Source of the DNA: Bicyclus anynana
Taxonomy: Eukaryota > Arthropoda > Insecta > Lepidoptera > Nymphalidae
Direction of reading: 5' to 3'
Assembly (NCBI RefSeq): GCF_947172395.1
Contig: NC_069093.1
Coordinates: 6,111,561 to 6,175,560 of the forward strand
Length of the DNA: 64,000 bases
Part shown: in pieces, positions 20,983 to 31,555 of the stretch
How positions within the stretch are numbered: the first letter of the stretch is position 1
Layout of the letters: every line of letters starts with the position of its first letter
Made by a program: the position numbers and the translations under genes
The notes under the pieces: model-generated
What the model saw: only the letters and a program-made list of their open reading frames with translations
Told to the model about the DNA's origin: nothing
Databases searched by the model: none

Positions 20983-21439
20983 CTAGCGGACGCCCGCGAC
21001 TTCGTCCGCGTGAAACCCTACTACTACCACTACCCCTACCCTACCCCTATCCTACCCCTAACCTACCCCTACCCTACCCCTACCTTACCCTACCACTACC
21101 CTAACCCTATCCTACCCCTACCCTACCACGCGACGGCGAGCGCGAGCTTAAAAAATGGAGTATCTTCTCCCGTTTTCTCAACATTTCCCTTCACTGCTCT
21201 GCTCCTATTGATTGTAGCGTGATGAAAAATATACTATATCCTGCCCAGGAGTATGAAGAATAATTGTACCAAGTTTTGTTAAAATCCGTCGAATAGTTTT
21301 TGTTGCTATAACGAACATACAGATAGACGAAAATTTTACTGATTGCATTCTTGGCATCATCATTTGATCATCTAATCACCCGCTGAGAGTTTTTTATTTT
21401 GGAAATATATTTTATGTACAGATTTATTTTATATATAGA
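20983..21439 (-). mobile_element. Helitron, full length, with internal minisatellite
   Basis: Left end CTAGCGGACGCCCGCGACTT CG with the 3' hairpin. Right end TATATATAGA before T. The interior has a TACCCC array, then CTCCTATTGATTGTAGCGTG. 457 bp. Sister copies are at 31943-32315, 41445-41819 and 43810-44189. Confidence 0.78.
21010..21128. repeat. CTACCC/CTACCCC minisatellite
   Basis: About 120 bases of imperfect CTACCCCTACC units inside the Helitron, the reverse complement of the array at 992-1170. Confidence 0.85.
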
Positions 21440-21636
21440 TTATTTATCTAACTCTGTAATATACGAATAACATACCTATTAGGTATCCTAATATTCTAAA
21501 GAGTTAAAGTTCTTGGTAGTTGTAGGGGGCAATCTCTGGATCAAAATAATGAATTAGGATTTAAACATTAGAAGTTAAAATGAAAGCAAGGTACAATACT
21601 GGTTATATAAAATTAATAATTAATTTTAAAGAAATT

Positions 21637-21863
21637 GCATAAATTTTACAATAAAATATTATAAAGCTGAAGAGTTTGTTTATTTGTTTGTTTGATTGAA
21701 CGCGCTAATCTCAGGAACTACTGGTCCGATTTGAAAAATTCTTTCATTGTTAGATAGCCCATTTATCGAGGAAGGCTATAGGCTATATATTATTCCCGTA
21801 TTCCTACCGGAACGGGAACCACGCGGGTGAAACCGCGCGGCGGCAGCTAGTTTTACAATAAAA
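21637..21863 (+). mobile_element. Helitron flanked by duplicated TTTTACAATAAAA
   Basis: The element (about 21651-21850) runs from TATTATAAAGCTGAAGAG to GCGGCGGCAGCTAG. TTTTACAATAAAA occurs directly before and directly after it, although Helitrons normally make no target duplication. Confidence 0.75.
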
Positions 21864-22066
21864 AAAAATCTAAATTTCGTATTCAAGCAAAATTCTTACA
21901 TATCGAAGAAACGAAAAGAATCTGAGAACCCGCCATTATTAAGTACCTTTGGCTACTTTTTGCTGTTCTCGTAGAAACACCTCGCATTTATTTAGAGTAC
22001 ACTATCACACTTTACAGTACCGCAGAGAGTACCGATTAATTTCGTTGCAGCGTCCGACGTAATTAG

Positions 22067-22270
22067 TTGCAGTATAATGAGTGCAATTTAAAACAAGAAA
22101 CCGCCACTCTGCTACCATTAAATATGTTGAAACCCTCTGCGGTGTTTGTAGTAAATTTTGTTTATGCGTTGCTTTTTTTTTTATATATCTGTTTGAGGCT
22201 TCTATCGATATACAGTGTTACCCTTGTAACTGTATCTTTATTTACCACCATTAGTTTGTTTTTTATAATA
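22067..22270 (+). other. Unrecognised hydrophobic ORF start
   Basis: An ORF opens at 22067 and is hydrophobic for about 70 codons before running into the Helitron at 22274. No family is recognised, and the full 171-codon frame is not a gene. Confidence 0.15.
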
Positions 22271-22273
22271 ATA

Positions 22274-22462
22274 CTAGCGAACGCTCGCGACTTCGTCCGC
22301 GTGGAATTCAGTTTTTCACAAATCCCGCGGGAACCATGGATTTTTCCGGGATTAAACGTAACCTATGTGTTAATCCGGAGTAAAATCTATTTCCATTCCA
22401 AATTTCAGCCAAATTGCTTCAGTAGCCGCAGCGTTAAAGAGCATCTTCATAATATTAGTGTG
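22274..22462 (-). mobile_element. Helitron
   Basis: Left end CTAGCGAACGCTCGCGACTT CG, body GAACCATGGATTTTTCCGGG and AATTTCAGCCAAATTGCTTC, right end near CATAATATTAGTG. Confidence 0.75.
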
Positions 22463-22495
22463 ATTACAGCCTTGTCGGTCCATTTCGTATCCAAT

Positions 22496-22760
22496 TCGTC
22501 CAGATCATCATCATCATCATTAACAGCTGATGGATGTCCACAGCTAGAAGACATAGGCCTTTTCCCTGGACGTACAAACTAAACGGTCTCGAGCCGTCAG
22601 CATCCAGCGACTCCCTGCATCCCGCTTGATGTCCTCGGTCCATTTAGTGGGGGGTCTTTCAGGTTCAGGGACGCCATTCCAGCACCCATCGGTTCTTCGT
22701 ACTGCCTGCCCATTGTCACTTCAGTTTTGCGACTCGCTGAGCTCATTTTTGATTCATCGC
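22496..22760 (-). mobile_element. RTE fragment, 3' end
   Basis: CATCATCATCATTAACAGCT, then GATGTCCACAGC and CCTGCATCCCGCTTGATGTC, is the C-terminal RTE coding region in reverse, with several indels. Confidence 0.75.
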
Positions 22761-22790
22761 CCGCTGAGTGACTTTGAGCCTTCTAATATA

Positions 22791-22886
22791 CAAACAAACA
22801 AACAAACAAACAAACAAACAAACAAACAAACAAACAAACAAACAAACAAACAAACAAACAAACAAACAAACAAACAAACAAACAAA
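22791..22886 (+). repeat. (CAAA)n microsatellite
   Basis: About 23-24 uninterrupted CAAA units. The complementary TTTG runs are the same as the variable 5' tract of the Helitron subfamily at 18388 and 25756. Confidence 0.97.
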
Positions 22887-23271
22887 AAACAAACGCTGGT
22901 GTGCGCACTTCGTTATCTGTGCAAAAATGACAAGCGTGTCAAAATGTCATCTTAAGGAAAACTGGCAAAGATGCAAATTTCTTTTTCAAAAAGTGTTTAA
23001 AATGTGATTCCTCGCAAATGTGTTATAAAACGTCGTATGTCATACGTGCGCTTTGATAATTACAGCCTCTGCTTCCTTGCTATAGCTCTCGCCTTTGGCT
23101 CAAGCTACAATATCGCCTCGGCTGTGACTTTCAACTTACCGCACTAATATCATAATGTACTTTTACGTCATTATTTGCATCACTTATTACATGATCAAAA
23201 CAATCATATAATCTTTAAAAGATAATTTTTATCGCCGCGTTTCAACGACTTGCGGTACAGACGGCTTCAGT

Positions 23272-23600
23272 GCCCTTGTGGCGTCCGAGCCGTCCACATC
23301 TCTTGTTGAGTAATTCTTTATGGGTTACTTGGGATAGGCGGGGAGAATGACTTGAGTGGAAAAGGGGAGTGTTTGTTAACAGTCAAAGGCGCCTTTAACC
23401 CTACACTCAACGTTCACAAGTGCGTGACTTCACTCAAGGTCGTTCTCTGCAATTTTAGGATCTTATATTGGTTACAGTTTGATTTGTTAAATAAGTTGTC
23501 CTAATAAATGTTGTGAATCATATTAGTATATTGTAAATCATAACCTTTGTTCGACATTAGTTTTCTTATTTTTGTAATCACTTCTGAGTCTGCTAAAATA
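23272..23600 (+). repeat. Dispersed LTR-like repeat, copy B
   Basis: Matches 4701-5005: CGAGCCGTCCACATCTCTTG, GGGTTACTTGGGATAGGCGG, CCTTTAACCCTACACTCAAC. It has an extra ~20-bp insertion near 23520. Confidence 0.65.
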
Positions 23601-24190
23601 ATGTCAAAGTTTTCATTGCACTTACTATTAATGAAGAAAATATATTAGACAAATACGACAAGTAAATTGCCTTAAATGCTAAAGAAAAAAAGAATCAATT
23701 TCTTTATTTTATTAATACCCCGCATACAATGAGAAATTGACAAAAAAAGGGAATTCAATAAAACGTTTCCTTTGATAGACACGTCATTCGGTTTTGTAGA
23801 AATATAAATGAGTTAGAACAGGAGAACCAACAATGCGGAAAGAGTGAATTGTTCGTATAAATAACAAAAAGGGAAAATGGATCGCTAGCGTTGGCTCAAT
23901 TTATATCGTTTTGTCTGTGTACAGGTAAAAGAAAGTTTCTTTTACTGACAGTGTAGCTATTGTTTAGTTTGTATTGTATCTATATTATGTTTGTCGTATA
24001 TTCAAGCACAACATATGGGACTAACTAAGAGCTTCTGATAACCAGACACAATTATAGGTCTCATTTTACGAAATGATTTAATACAATTAGATATGCACTA
24101 CCGCGTCAAAACTGAGGCAAATAATGACATACAATTGCCCTAATTTAATTTAGTCGCGTAGTAAACAATGAAAGTTATTTCAGCATAATA
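23600..24190. other. No recognised feature
   Basis: AT-rich. A TTTTGTAGAAATATAAATGA segment near 23793 recurs at 48135-48160, so some of it is repeated elsewhere in the window. Confidence 0.35.
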
Positions 24191-24195
24191 AAGCT

Positions 24196-24621
24196 AAATA
24201 TTGTCTACAATGCCGTGTTGTGTGTTCAGGAAGTGTAAAAACTGTGTACAACTAAATATAATAATCTAGGTAAACAAAAATGTTCATGTGTGCGCCCAGT
24301 GGCGTACCTGCGTTGATTTTGTAGGCACTTAACGTATCTAATACTTTTAAATCATCGATTTTACGAAGGCTGAAAATTTGCCAGCTACTCATACCACAGG
24401 TAGCACGGTAGCCAACTGTGGAGTTTGGATTGTGGTAGCCAATGATAGTTTTATATTATAGATCGGTTACGTCCCTACAACATCACCGCAGAAAATAATC
24501 CGAAAAATAGGATACAGCGCACACATGCACAATTTTGTCTTTAATTCCATTATACATATATGTATGTATAAATTGTTTTTACACTTTCTGAATACACAAC
24601 TCGATATTAAAGTCGATATTT
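24196..24621. mobile_element. MITE with terminal inverted repeats, ~426 bp
   Basis: Left arm GTTGTGTGTTCAGGAAGTGT pairs with ACACTTTCTGAATACACAAC on the right. The outer ends AAATATTGTC and GTCGATATTT flank them, next to TA on the left. Single-arm remnants occur at 28670-28846 and 47695-47840. A Tc1/mariner-type origin is possible, given the TA. Confidence 0.65.
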
Positions 24622-24984
24622 AGGTATTGTTTGTTTAAATAACGTTCATTGTTGACCACAACTAACAATTGAGTTGACTACAAATTTCCTCTTTTGAGAG
24701 CCTCATTTTTCATTCGCTAGTAACACATCTAACAGTATTTAATATCACTGGTGGTAGCTGATTTCAATAGGCCAGACAGACAGTTCAAATACAAAGCGCA
24801 GGTAACCTTTTTCTATTTTCCACGATATAATATTATGAAACCTTGTTCCTAATCGCCAGCCGCTCAGTTTTGCGGCAACCCTTTGTAAAACATTGTTATA
24901 GGTCTTTAACCTCAAAATAGATCTCAAGCGACTACTACGATTTCGCATTTCCAAATCTACAGAAAAAAAATACAATTTTTGACT

Positions 24985-25155
24985 ATCAGAGGGTCTAGTG
25001 GCAGTTTGATACTGTTACTGTCACGTAACGTAAACGCGAATTTCTAAGGAATTGAAACAACGCCATCTAGTGGCACTCCTTCACAACACAACAATTCCAT
25101 ATAAATTTTCGTTTACGTCAACGTGATAGTAACAGTATGAAAATATTGAAAACAG
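24985..25155. mobile_element. MITE, copy 2 of the 16033 family
   Basis: TATCAGAGGGTCTAGTGGCA, ACGTAAACGCGAATTTCTAA, a core with GCGCC-like ACGCCATCTAGTGGCA, and the complementary arm TTTTCGTTTACGTCAACGTG. Confidence 0.75.
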
Positions 25156-25650
25156 AGTATTTAAGTTATACTGTATGTCAGTATGTGAGAAGAATGAAGT
25201 TTTTTAACTACATTTTCAAGTTGATCCGGTTACGATATCTTGCTAAAATAAAAAAAATATTATCAAAATACGTATACAGCCTACTACAGCCATCTAGCTG
25301 ATATCATGAGTAAGATACTATGTCATGGAGTGGAGTCTCGACCTCATGGGAAATCAGAAATTGTACGCAAACGAAGTTATGGGCGACCGCAACTTGGTAA
25401 TAGTTTGTACTGCAGTGGAACACCACAAACTGATAGGCATATCTACAATATCTACTCGTATACAGTGGCGCGCACAAGGTTTATAACTAAGGTATGCACT
25501 ATAGGTATAAATTGTACAAAACGGAAAATTCCTCCTCAAATATAAGTATGTAATTAATCCCAATAAATAAAATAAGAATAACAATAAACATAATAAGAAA
25601 CATCTAGTGTACTTTAGAACATTAGTAAAATTAAAAAAAAATATTTGATG

Positions 25651-25727
25651 AGCTCGTGAGGGATTTGAACCCCCGACCTCCACTATTACAACTAAAATGG
25701 GTGCTCTAACCGCTAAGCTAACGAGCC
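25651..25727 (-). tRNA. tRNA-like element, probable pseudogene
   Basis: The minus strand folds with acceptor arms GGCTCGT and ACGAGCT (one GU pair), a D arm, A box TAGCTTAGCGG, B box GGTTCAAATCC and a T arm. The anticodon arm is abnormal: the best fold is a 7-bp stem with a loop lacking U33, so no anticodon is assigned. A run of nine T follows within about 10 nt, as in Pol III terminators. It could also be a SINE head. Confidence 0.45.
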
Positions 25728-25755
25728 GATGATTATATTAGTGAAAATACATACA

Positions 25756-25972
25756 TCTATACTAATATTATAAAGCAGAAGAGTTTGTTTGTTTGTTTGT
25801 TTTTTTGTTTGTTTGTTTGTTTAATTGAACGCGCTAATCTCAGGAACTACTGGTCCGATTTGAAAAATTCTTTCAGTCTTAGATAGCCCATTTATCGAGG
25901 AAGGCTATTTTATTCCCGTATTTCTATACGGGAACGGGAACCACGCGGGTGAAACCGCGCGACGTCAGATAG
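25756..25972 (+). mobile_element. Helitron
   Basis: Starts TCTATACTAATATTATAAAG. A long TTTG tract, then GAACGCGCTAATCTCAGG. The 3' end is mutated to GATAG. The flanks AATACATACA and AATACATATA are similar. Confidence 0.78.
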
Positions 25973-25979
25973 TAATACA

Positions 25980-26625
25980 TATACCTCGCATATACAATTG
26001 ATTGAAAATACCGTTGTTATTGTTTGTTATTACGGAACCAATTTTTCAACTCCATTAAAAGGAAACTTAATCTGAAAATAAGTACCTCGGAAAAATACAC
26101 CTATTCATTTAGTAAATGTTTCCCCAAGCTTCTTATGAAATGCCGATATTAAGAGCAAAATGAAAATATTTTTTCCCGTTATAAATTTCTAGTTTTAACG
26201 TAAGCTTTTCCCGTTATGTTGTTTAGATGAAGCTTTTAATAGTTTCTGTTCCGAGAATGCAACAACAAATTTATATGAAAGTGTTACTATATATTATGTT
26301 ATTATAATGATTTCAGTCCAGAGTATAATTAATTCTGGACCGAAATTATTAGGCCTTTGGCAATATGTGTTTATGTATACTTAATATGATATAATAAAAT
26401 GATCCATTAAACAATTTGAAACGTGAACGTGAAGGTCGTCTCATTGGAATCCTCTACTAGGTATTAAGCCTTCTGACACATTCTCAGGCTGGAATAGAAA
26501 AATCCTTAAATTTGTGTCAGGTTAATTTGTTTGTAGTGTCTAGTCTAGCACGATCTGCTGATACAAATTATCATTTATGATATTTAACCCAAAGACTACC
26601 AATTGAAATTACAGCATCATAATTA
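25980..26625. other. No recognised feature
   Basis: AT-rich. A short inverted pair TCAGTCCAGA / TCTGGACCGA lies at 26312-26343. Confidence 0.35.
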
Positions 26626-26628
26626 AAA

Positions 26629-26910
26629 ACCCATTTTCAGCTCACAGTTGAGCACGAGTCTCCTCTCTGAATGAAAGGAGTCAGTCCACCACAATGGTCA
26701 AATGTGGATTGGCAGACTTCACACACGAAGAGAAAGAAAAAGATTCCCCCTTCATGTTTCCCCACGATGTTTTTCCTTCACCGTTTGAGACAAATTAATT
26801 TCTTATAATGCACATTAGTGTAAAGCTGGAAGTGCATGCCCCGAACCGGATTCAAACCTACGCCCTCCGAATCGAAGGAAGAGCTCATATCCACTGGGCT
26901 ATCACGTCTC
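26629..26910 (-). mobile_element. SINE-1, near full length
   Basis: From the tail (AGCTCACAGTTGAGCACGAG in reverse) to the tRNA-like head (CATATCCACTGGGCTATCAC). The B box is mutated to GGATTCAAACC on the plus reading. Confidence 0.85.
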
Positions 26911-26970
26911 AAACAGCAGAGTGCTGGGTCGAAACTCCATATCCATTCTCCTAACGGGAGGGATATACAG

Positions 26971-27181
26971 TTATCAACCCATATTTGGCTCACTGCTGAG
27001 TTCGAGCCTCCTCTCAGAATGAGAGGGGTTAGGCCTTAGTCCACCACGCTGGCCCAATGCGGATCGGCAGACTTCATACACGCAGAGAATTAAGAAAATT
27101 CTCTGGGATGCAGGTTTCCTCACGATATTTCCTTCACCGTTAGAGACACGTGATATTTAATTTCTTAAAATGCACACAACA
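26971..27181 (-). mobile_element. SINE-1, head truncated
   Basis: TTATCAACCCATATTTGGCT through TTTCTTAAAATGCACACAAC; the tRNA-like head is missing. It lies between two copies of TGCTGGGTCGAAACTCCAT (26922 and 27207). Confidence 0.82.
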
Positions 27182-27663
27182 TAATAAAACAATAAAATTA
27201 ACTTATGCTGGGTCGAAACTCCATACCTAACCATTCTTCTAACGGAAGGGATCTTTGGCCATAAAGTCATTAAAATGCTATCAATGATGATAATAACAAA
27301 ACATGATATTTTTAAGACATAATATTTTCTTGCATTTTCTATTAAGTAAGCGCTATATAAAATAGTAGTTTAAACGATCGTGACTTTGCTGTCACTTAAA
27401 GATAACGCCATATTAAAAGTTGTCGTAAAGTTTGCGCGCTCAGCTTTATCTTGAAGTTCAAACTTTTGAACTAAGTGCAAGCTTGACTAAGATACTTTAA
27501 CGATTTTACTGACTCGAACGTTATTGGAACTTATATTGTTATAAAAGGAAGCAACAAGCAGATACCATACGGTAAAGGAGCAGAACTCAGAAAAAAGTCT
27601 GGGATTCGATCACGTAGGCACGTAACATATTTAATAGTAAAAGATCGTTGTCCTGAATGAGTT

Positions 27664-28395
27664 TCATCATCATCATCATATCAGCCGATGGACGTCCACT
27701 GCAGGACATAGGCCTTTTGTAGGAACTTCCAAACATCACGATACTGAGCCACCTGCATCCAGCGAATCCCTGCGACTCGCTTGATGTCGTCAGTCCACCT
27801 AGTGGGGGGTCGGCCAACACTGCGCTTACTAGTGCGGGGTTGCCATTCCAGAACTTTGGACCCCAACGTCCATCGGCTCTTCGAACTATGTGCCCCGCCC
27901 ATTGCCACTTCAGCTTCGCAACTCGTTGAGCTATGTCGGTGACTTTGGTTCTTCTGCGGATCTCCTCATTTCTGATTCGATCACGCAGAGATACTCCTAA
28001 CATGGCTCGTTCCATCGCCCACTGTATAACTCTGAGCCTTCTTATGAGGCCCGTAGTTAGCGACCAAGTCTCGGAACCATAGGTCATCACTGGCAACACG
28101 CACTGTTCGAAGACTTTTGTTTCAGGCACTGAGGAATTTCAGACCAAAAAATGTCACGAAGTTTCCCAAATGCAGCCCAGCCGAGTTGGATTCGACGGTA
28201 CCTACATAACTGGATCATATGTCCTAAGTATAATTATGTATTCGTCTACAATTTCGAGTGCAGCGTTCTCAACTATAACTGGGTGGAGCGATATATGACC
28301 AATACACATTATTTTTGTTTTGGCCCATGTTCATTTTCAGGCCCACCTGTTGAGAAACGCTGCTGAGGTCATTGAGCATGGTACTAAGGTCATGC
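27664..28395 (-). mobile_element. RTE reverse transcriptase fragment, ~730 bp
   Basis: The minus strand encodes VFEQCVLPVMTYGSETWSLT, MERAMLGVSLRDRIRNEEIR, WQWAGHIVRRADGRWGPK and GRPPTRWTDDIKRVAGIRWM. This is the C-terminal end of an RTE-clade ORF. Upstream (28140-28395) a frameshifted part still reads TMLNDLSSVSQQVGLKMNM. The largest RTE piece here; not functional. Confidence 0.9.
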
Positions 28396-28669
28396 AGAGA
28401 CTACATAATCCGCGAACCGCAGTTGAGTGCGCACTACAAATATTTGTATATTTTTACAATTCAAGTTACATAACAATTAAATCCAATTTGACTATTTGTC
28501 CAATATACAAGATGGAAATTTCATCCGATTGTAACTGTACAGGCATCATTGAATTGCGAAACGGTTATTGCCAGATTCAAGATATCCGACCGCACTTAAC
28601 TGTGATACTCGGATCAGGTCTATACTCGAAGACATTCCTTGAACTGTACGTATAATCCAACGATATTTT

Positions 28670-28846
28670 ATACTATAGATATGATACGTCCCTACAAAAT
28701 CACCGCAAAATGTGGTCTGAATTTAGCTACCTACTCCACTGAGCGCACATATGCACAATTTTGTGTATACTTACATTATATATTAAACTTACAAAATATA
28801 TGTATAGTGTTTATACTTTCTGAACTCGACATTGTGGACAATATTT
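28670..28846 (-). mobile_element. MITE remnant of the 24196 family
   Basis: ACGTCCCTACAAAATCACCG and ACTTTCTGAACTCGACATTG match the right part of the element at 24196-24621. The left arm is missing. Confidence 0.55.
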
Positions 28847-28847
28847 G

Positions 28848-29092
28848 AGAGCTTGAGTCTCCTCTCAGAATGAGTGGGGTTAGGTCAATAGTCCACCACG
28901 CTTTCCAATGTGGATTGGCAGACTACAGAAACGCAGATGATTAAGAACATTTTCAGGTATGCAGGTTTCCTCACGATGTTTTTCCTTCACCGTTTGAGAC
29001 ACGTGATATTTAATTTCTTAAAATGCACACAACCGAAAAGTTGGAGGTCTCTCCGGAAACGGAGGCAGAGGTCATATCCACTGGGCTATCAC
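28848..29092 (-). mobile_element. SINE-1
   Basis: Reverse complement of the family from the tail side (GAGTCTCCTCTCAGAATGAG) to the head (CATATCCACTGGGCTATCAC). The middle of the tRNA-like head is deleted. Confidence 0.8.
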
Positions 29093-29282
29093 TGGTATTT
29101 GTGAATATAATAGGCCATATTTATGACCGTACTCCCTCGGGAATGGGAACTAGGTGGGGGAAACCACGGTCCATCTGCTAGTTACATTATATAATATACA
29201 CTGTGGTAAATAAGAGAAACATTAGAAGTTTGATACATAGACACTCCTTGCATAATTTATGCACTTATATATTTTGTACATA

Positions 29283-29491
29283 CATAATATTATAAACTAG
29301 TTTGCATGGATGTTTGTTAGGATGTTTGTTACTCCTTTAACGCCGGTACTACTGAAGCGATTGGGCTGAAATTTGGAATGGAATTTATTTTACTCTGTAT
29401 TAACACATTCTTCAAGCTACTTTTCATCCCGAAAAAATCCTTGGTCCCCGCGGGGTTTGTCAAAAACTGAATTCCACGCAGACGAAATATA
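29283..29491 (+). mobile_element. Helitron, 3' truncated
   Basis: TAATATTATAAACTAGTTTG at the start, body CGATTGGGCTGAAATTTGGA, ending at CTGAATTCCACGCAGACGAA before the CTAG end. Confidence 0.65.
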
Positions 29492-29631
29492 TTCTGTGAC
29501 TTAGTTAGAAAGTAGGTAACAGAAAATGCAGCTATATCTGATAAGTCAGTTAATTTCGTCATATAAAAGGATTCTTTATACGCAAATCGAATAAAGGGAA
29601 ATATAAACTTCTCTCCAAAAGTTACCGATTT

Positions 29632-29907
29632 TTATTTACATTTAAGCATATTTTGAATGCGCGGGTTATCGATACGAACGATTTCCATCTGACTGGGTCC
29701 GTTGGGTAAAATACGCTTAAGAAAATACCTGCCTCGGATTTCACAGATTCTGCGCATACAGAACTGCTGTGCAAGTTTTGCTTCTGTTAAATTTCCGAGA
29801 TAGTTATGCGAATAAGCTGATAAGATGATATTTTGAAAAGACGTCCTTTGGTGGAGCTTTGAGCAAAGTGCATTTGGTATACAAAATATTATGTGCTTTA
29901 AAAACAT
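29632..29907 (-). other. Unrecognised 91-codon ORF
   Basis: The translation is basic and Cys-containing (LTEAKLAQQFCMRRICEIRG, then RYFLKRILPNGPSQ) and reads like coding sequence. No family is recognised and no acceptor or donor is convincing. It may be a decayed transposon ORF or a chance frame. Confidence 0.15.
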
Positions 29908-30044
29908 TTGATTTTATATTGGTGATGCGTTTAATGCTTTCGAAAAGGTTTTGGTATCCGGATCCCAGTTCTGATAAAAAAGAGGAATTTTCGTTTTGCC
30001 CTTACTTGTGAGCTGATAATTATAATTATTATTTGATTTTTTTT

Positions 30045-30165
30045 AAAGAGCATCTGTTGAGTTTCTTGCCAGTTTTTCTCAGCAAAACCTGCCTTATGGA
30101 CCGGTGGTAGAACCTTTACAAATAGTCAACTGAAATAAATGACTTTTGAATTTTATTTATTTATT
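30045..30165 (+). mobile_element. Non-LTR retrotransposon 3' end
   Basis: AAAGAGCATCTGTTGAGTTT, CAGCAAAACCTGCCTTATGG and CTTTACAAATAGTCAACTG match the 3' UTR of the LINE fragment at 43107-43620. Confidence 0.7.
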
Positions 30166-30278
30166 CATTAAAAAACAGGTTTACAAAAGCTTTACATAAT
30201 ATGATTGTTAATATTTTTCGAATGATTTTATTTCTGTTTTAAAATTTTTATTTTATCTTACATGATATTCTTATCTAT

Positions 30279-30411
30279 AACGATGTTTTTTTTTAAAACT
30301 CGCTAGTGCGAGTTTCGAATTCATCTCCATCTCTCTTTGTCTAACTAACACGATAAAAGAGAAAGAGGTGAATTCATACTCGGCCTGACGAGTTCTACAA
30401 AACATCATTAT
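30279..30411. mobile_element. Fold-back MITE, copy 1 of 3
   Basis: Outer arms AACGATGTTTTTTTTTAAAA and AAAACATCATTA, inner arms TTTCGAATTCATCTCCATCT and AGAAAGAGGTGAATTCATAC. The same design is at 59571-59690 and 60702-60830. Confidence 0.75.
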
Positions 30412-30577
30412 AGAATAGCTCGCCAATTGTGCCCTAAATCATAACTAAAATAGAAAAGTGAATAAATATTATTTTCTATATGGAACATTCCATAGTTCGG
30501 TGCTGAGTTCATATTGTCTCAGACGCAGAGTTGTTGAGGCATTTATTAAAGTATCGTATGTATTGTTTGCAAGTCAT

Positions 30578-30763
30578 TATCACGTGTCTCAAACGTTGAT
30601 GGAAATACATCATGAGGAAACCTGCATACCAGAGAATTTTCTTAATTATCTGCGTGTGTGAAGTCTGCCAATCCGCATTGGGCTAGTGTGGTGGACTATT
30701 AGCCTAATCCCTCGCATTCTGAAGGAAGATTCGTGCACAATTGTGGATTGTTAATGATGATGT
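30578..30763 (+). mobile_element. SINE-1, head missing
   Basis: TATCACGTGTCTCAAACGTT, AACCTGCATACCAGAGAATT, GAAGTCTGCCAATCCGCATT, ending TTGTTAATGATGATGT. Confidence 0.8.
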
Positions 30764-30769
30764 ATTGTT

Positions 30770-31400
30770 TATTTTTAAATGCCATTTATTTATATACCTA
30801 GTAGGGTATATACCTCGTCACTTTTTTAATAAAGCTCCCTTTTATGAAAAATGAAAAATATATTGCCATTCGCAAAGGCTGGCTTTGTCACAGACACGGT
30901 ACATCATCCGGCGTGAGATTCAAAGAGCGCTCGAAAGTGGCTGATTTATGAGCACCTCCGATATATGGGCGCCAGTATTAAAAATTTCATAAAAATGCCC
31001 TTTTTGTGTTAACTAACGCATTGTGTCGAGCATTATTTTCGAGCTGAATACTTTAGCCCCTTTGTGGTTAATCCATTCGCAGAGATAGGTCGTATTACCT
31101 ATAATGTGACGTGGATGCAAATATAAAATCTCATGTAAAAAATTACTTTGGAGAAAAATAAAAAAACTTCCTTCTGAAAAAAAATTAGCAAAACTAAATT
31201 TTTAAAATATTACTACTTTGTAGTACTTTGTAGTAGGTACATGTAAAAAGCTCATTTTGACAAAATCGACTTTTCACACTTAGTAAAGGAGATTTTATTT
31301 TTGCAACCACGATGAGTAAGCACTCGCTTAGACCAACAGAAAGCTATACTTAAGAAAGTAAGATTTAATTTTAATTTTTATGTTTTTTCTTTGTTTAGTT
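30770..31400. other. No recognised feature
   Basis: No ORF of note. The TACTTTGTAG word is doubled near 31216. Confidence 0.35.
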
Positions 31401-31407
31401 GTTACGG

Positions 31408-31555
31408 GATTTTCGGGACAAAGAGTAGCCTATGTGTTAATCCAGAGTAAAATCTATTTCCATTATAAATTTCAGCTAAATCGGTTTAGTAGTTGTAGCG
31501 TTAAAGAGTAACAAACATTCAAACATACAAACTTTCGCGTTTATAATATTAGTAC
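31408..31555 (-). mobile_element. Helitron 5' part
   Basis: GTAGCCTATGTGTTAATCCA through TTTATAATATTAGTACG, the reverse of the body shared with 15739 and 22274. The CTAG end is missing. Confidence 0.65.

Noticed and set aside
22067..22582. 171-codon plus-strand ORF
   Set aside because: From the ANARDFVRVEF segment onward it is a translated Helitron and then RTE sequence. Only the first 70 codons are outside known repeats and they show no family motif.
22791..22886. CRISPR-like array
   Set aside because: It is a simple tetranucleotide microsatellite with no spacers, in a eukaryotic genome.
22626..23007. ORFs with KQTNKQTN repeats
   Set aside because: These are translations of the CAAA microsatellite in two frames.
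27587..28129. 180-codon minus-strand ORF as a host gene
   Set aside because: It is the C-terminal part of an RTE reverse transcriptase with the tail translated through; related fragments occur at eight other sites.
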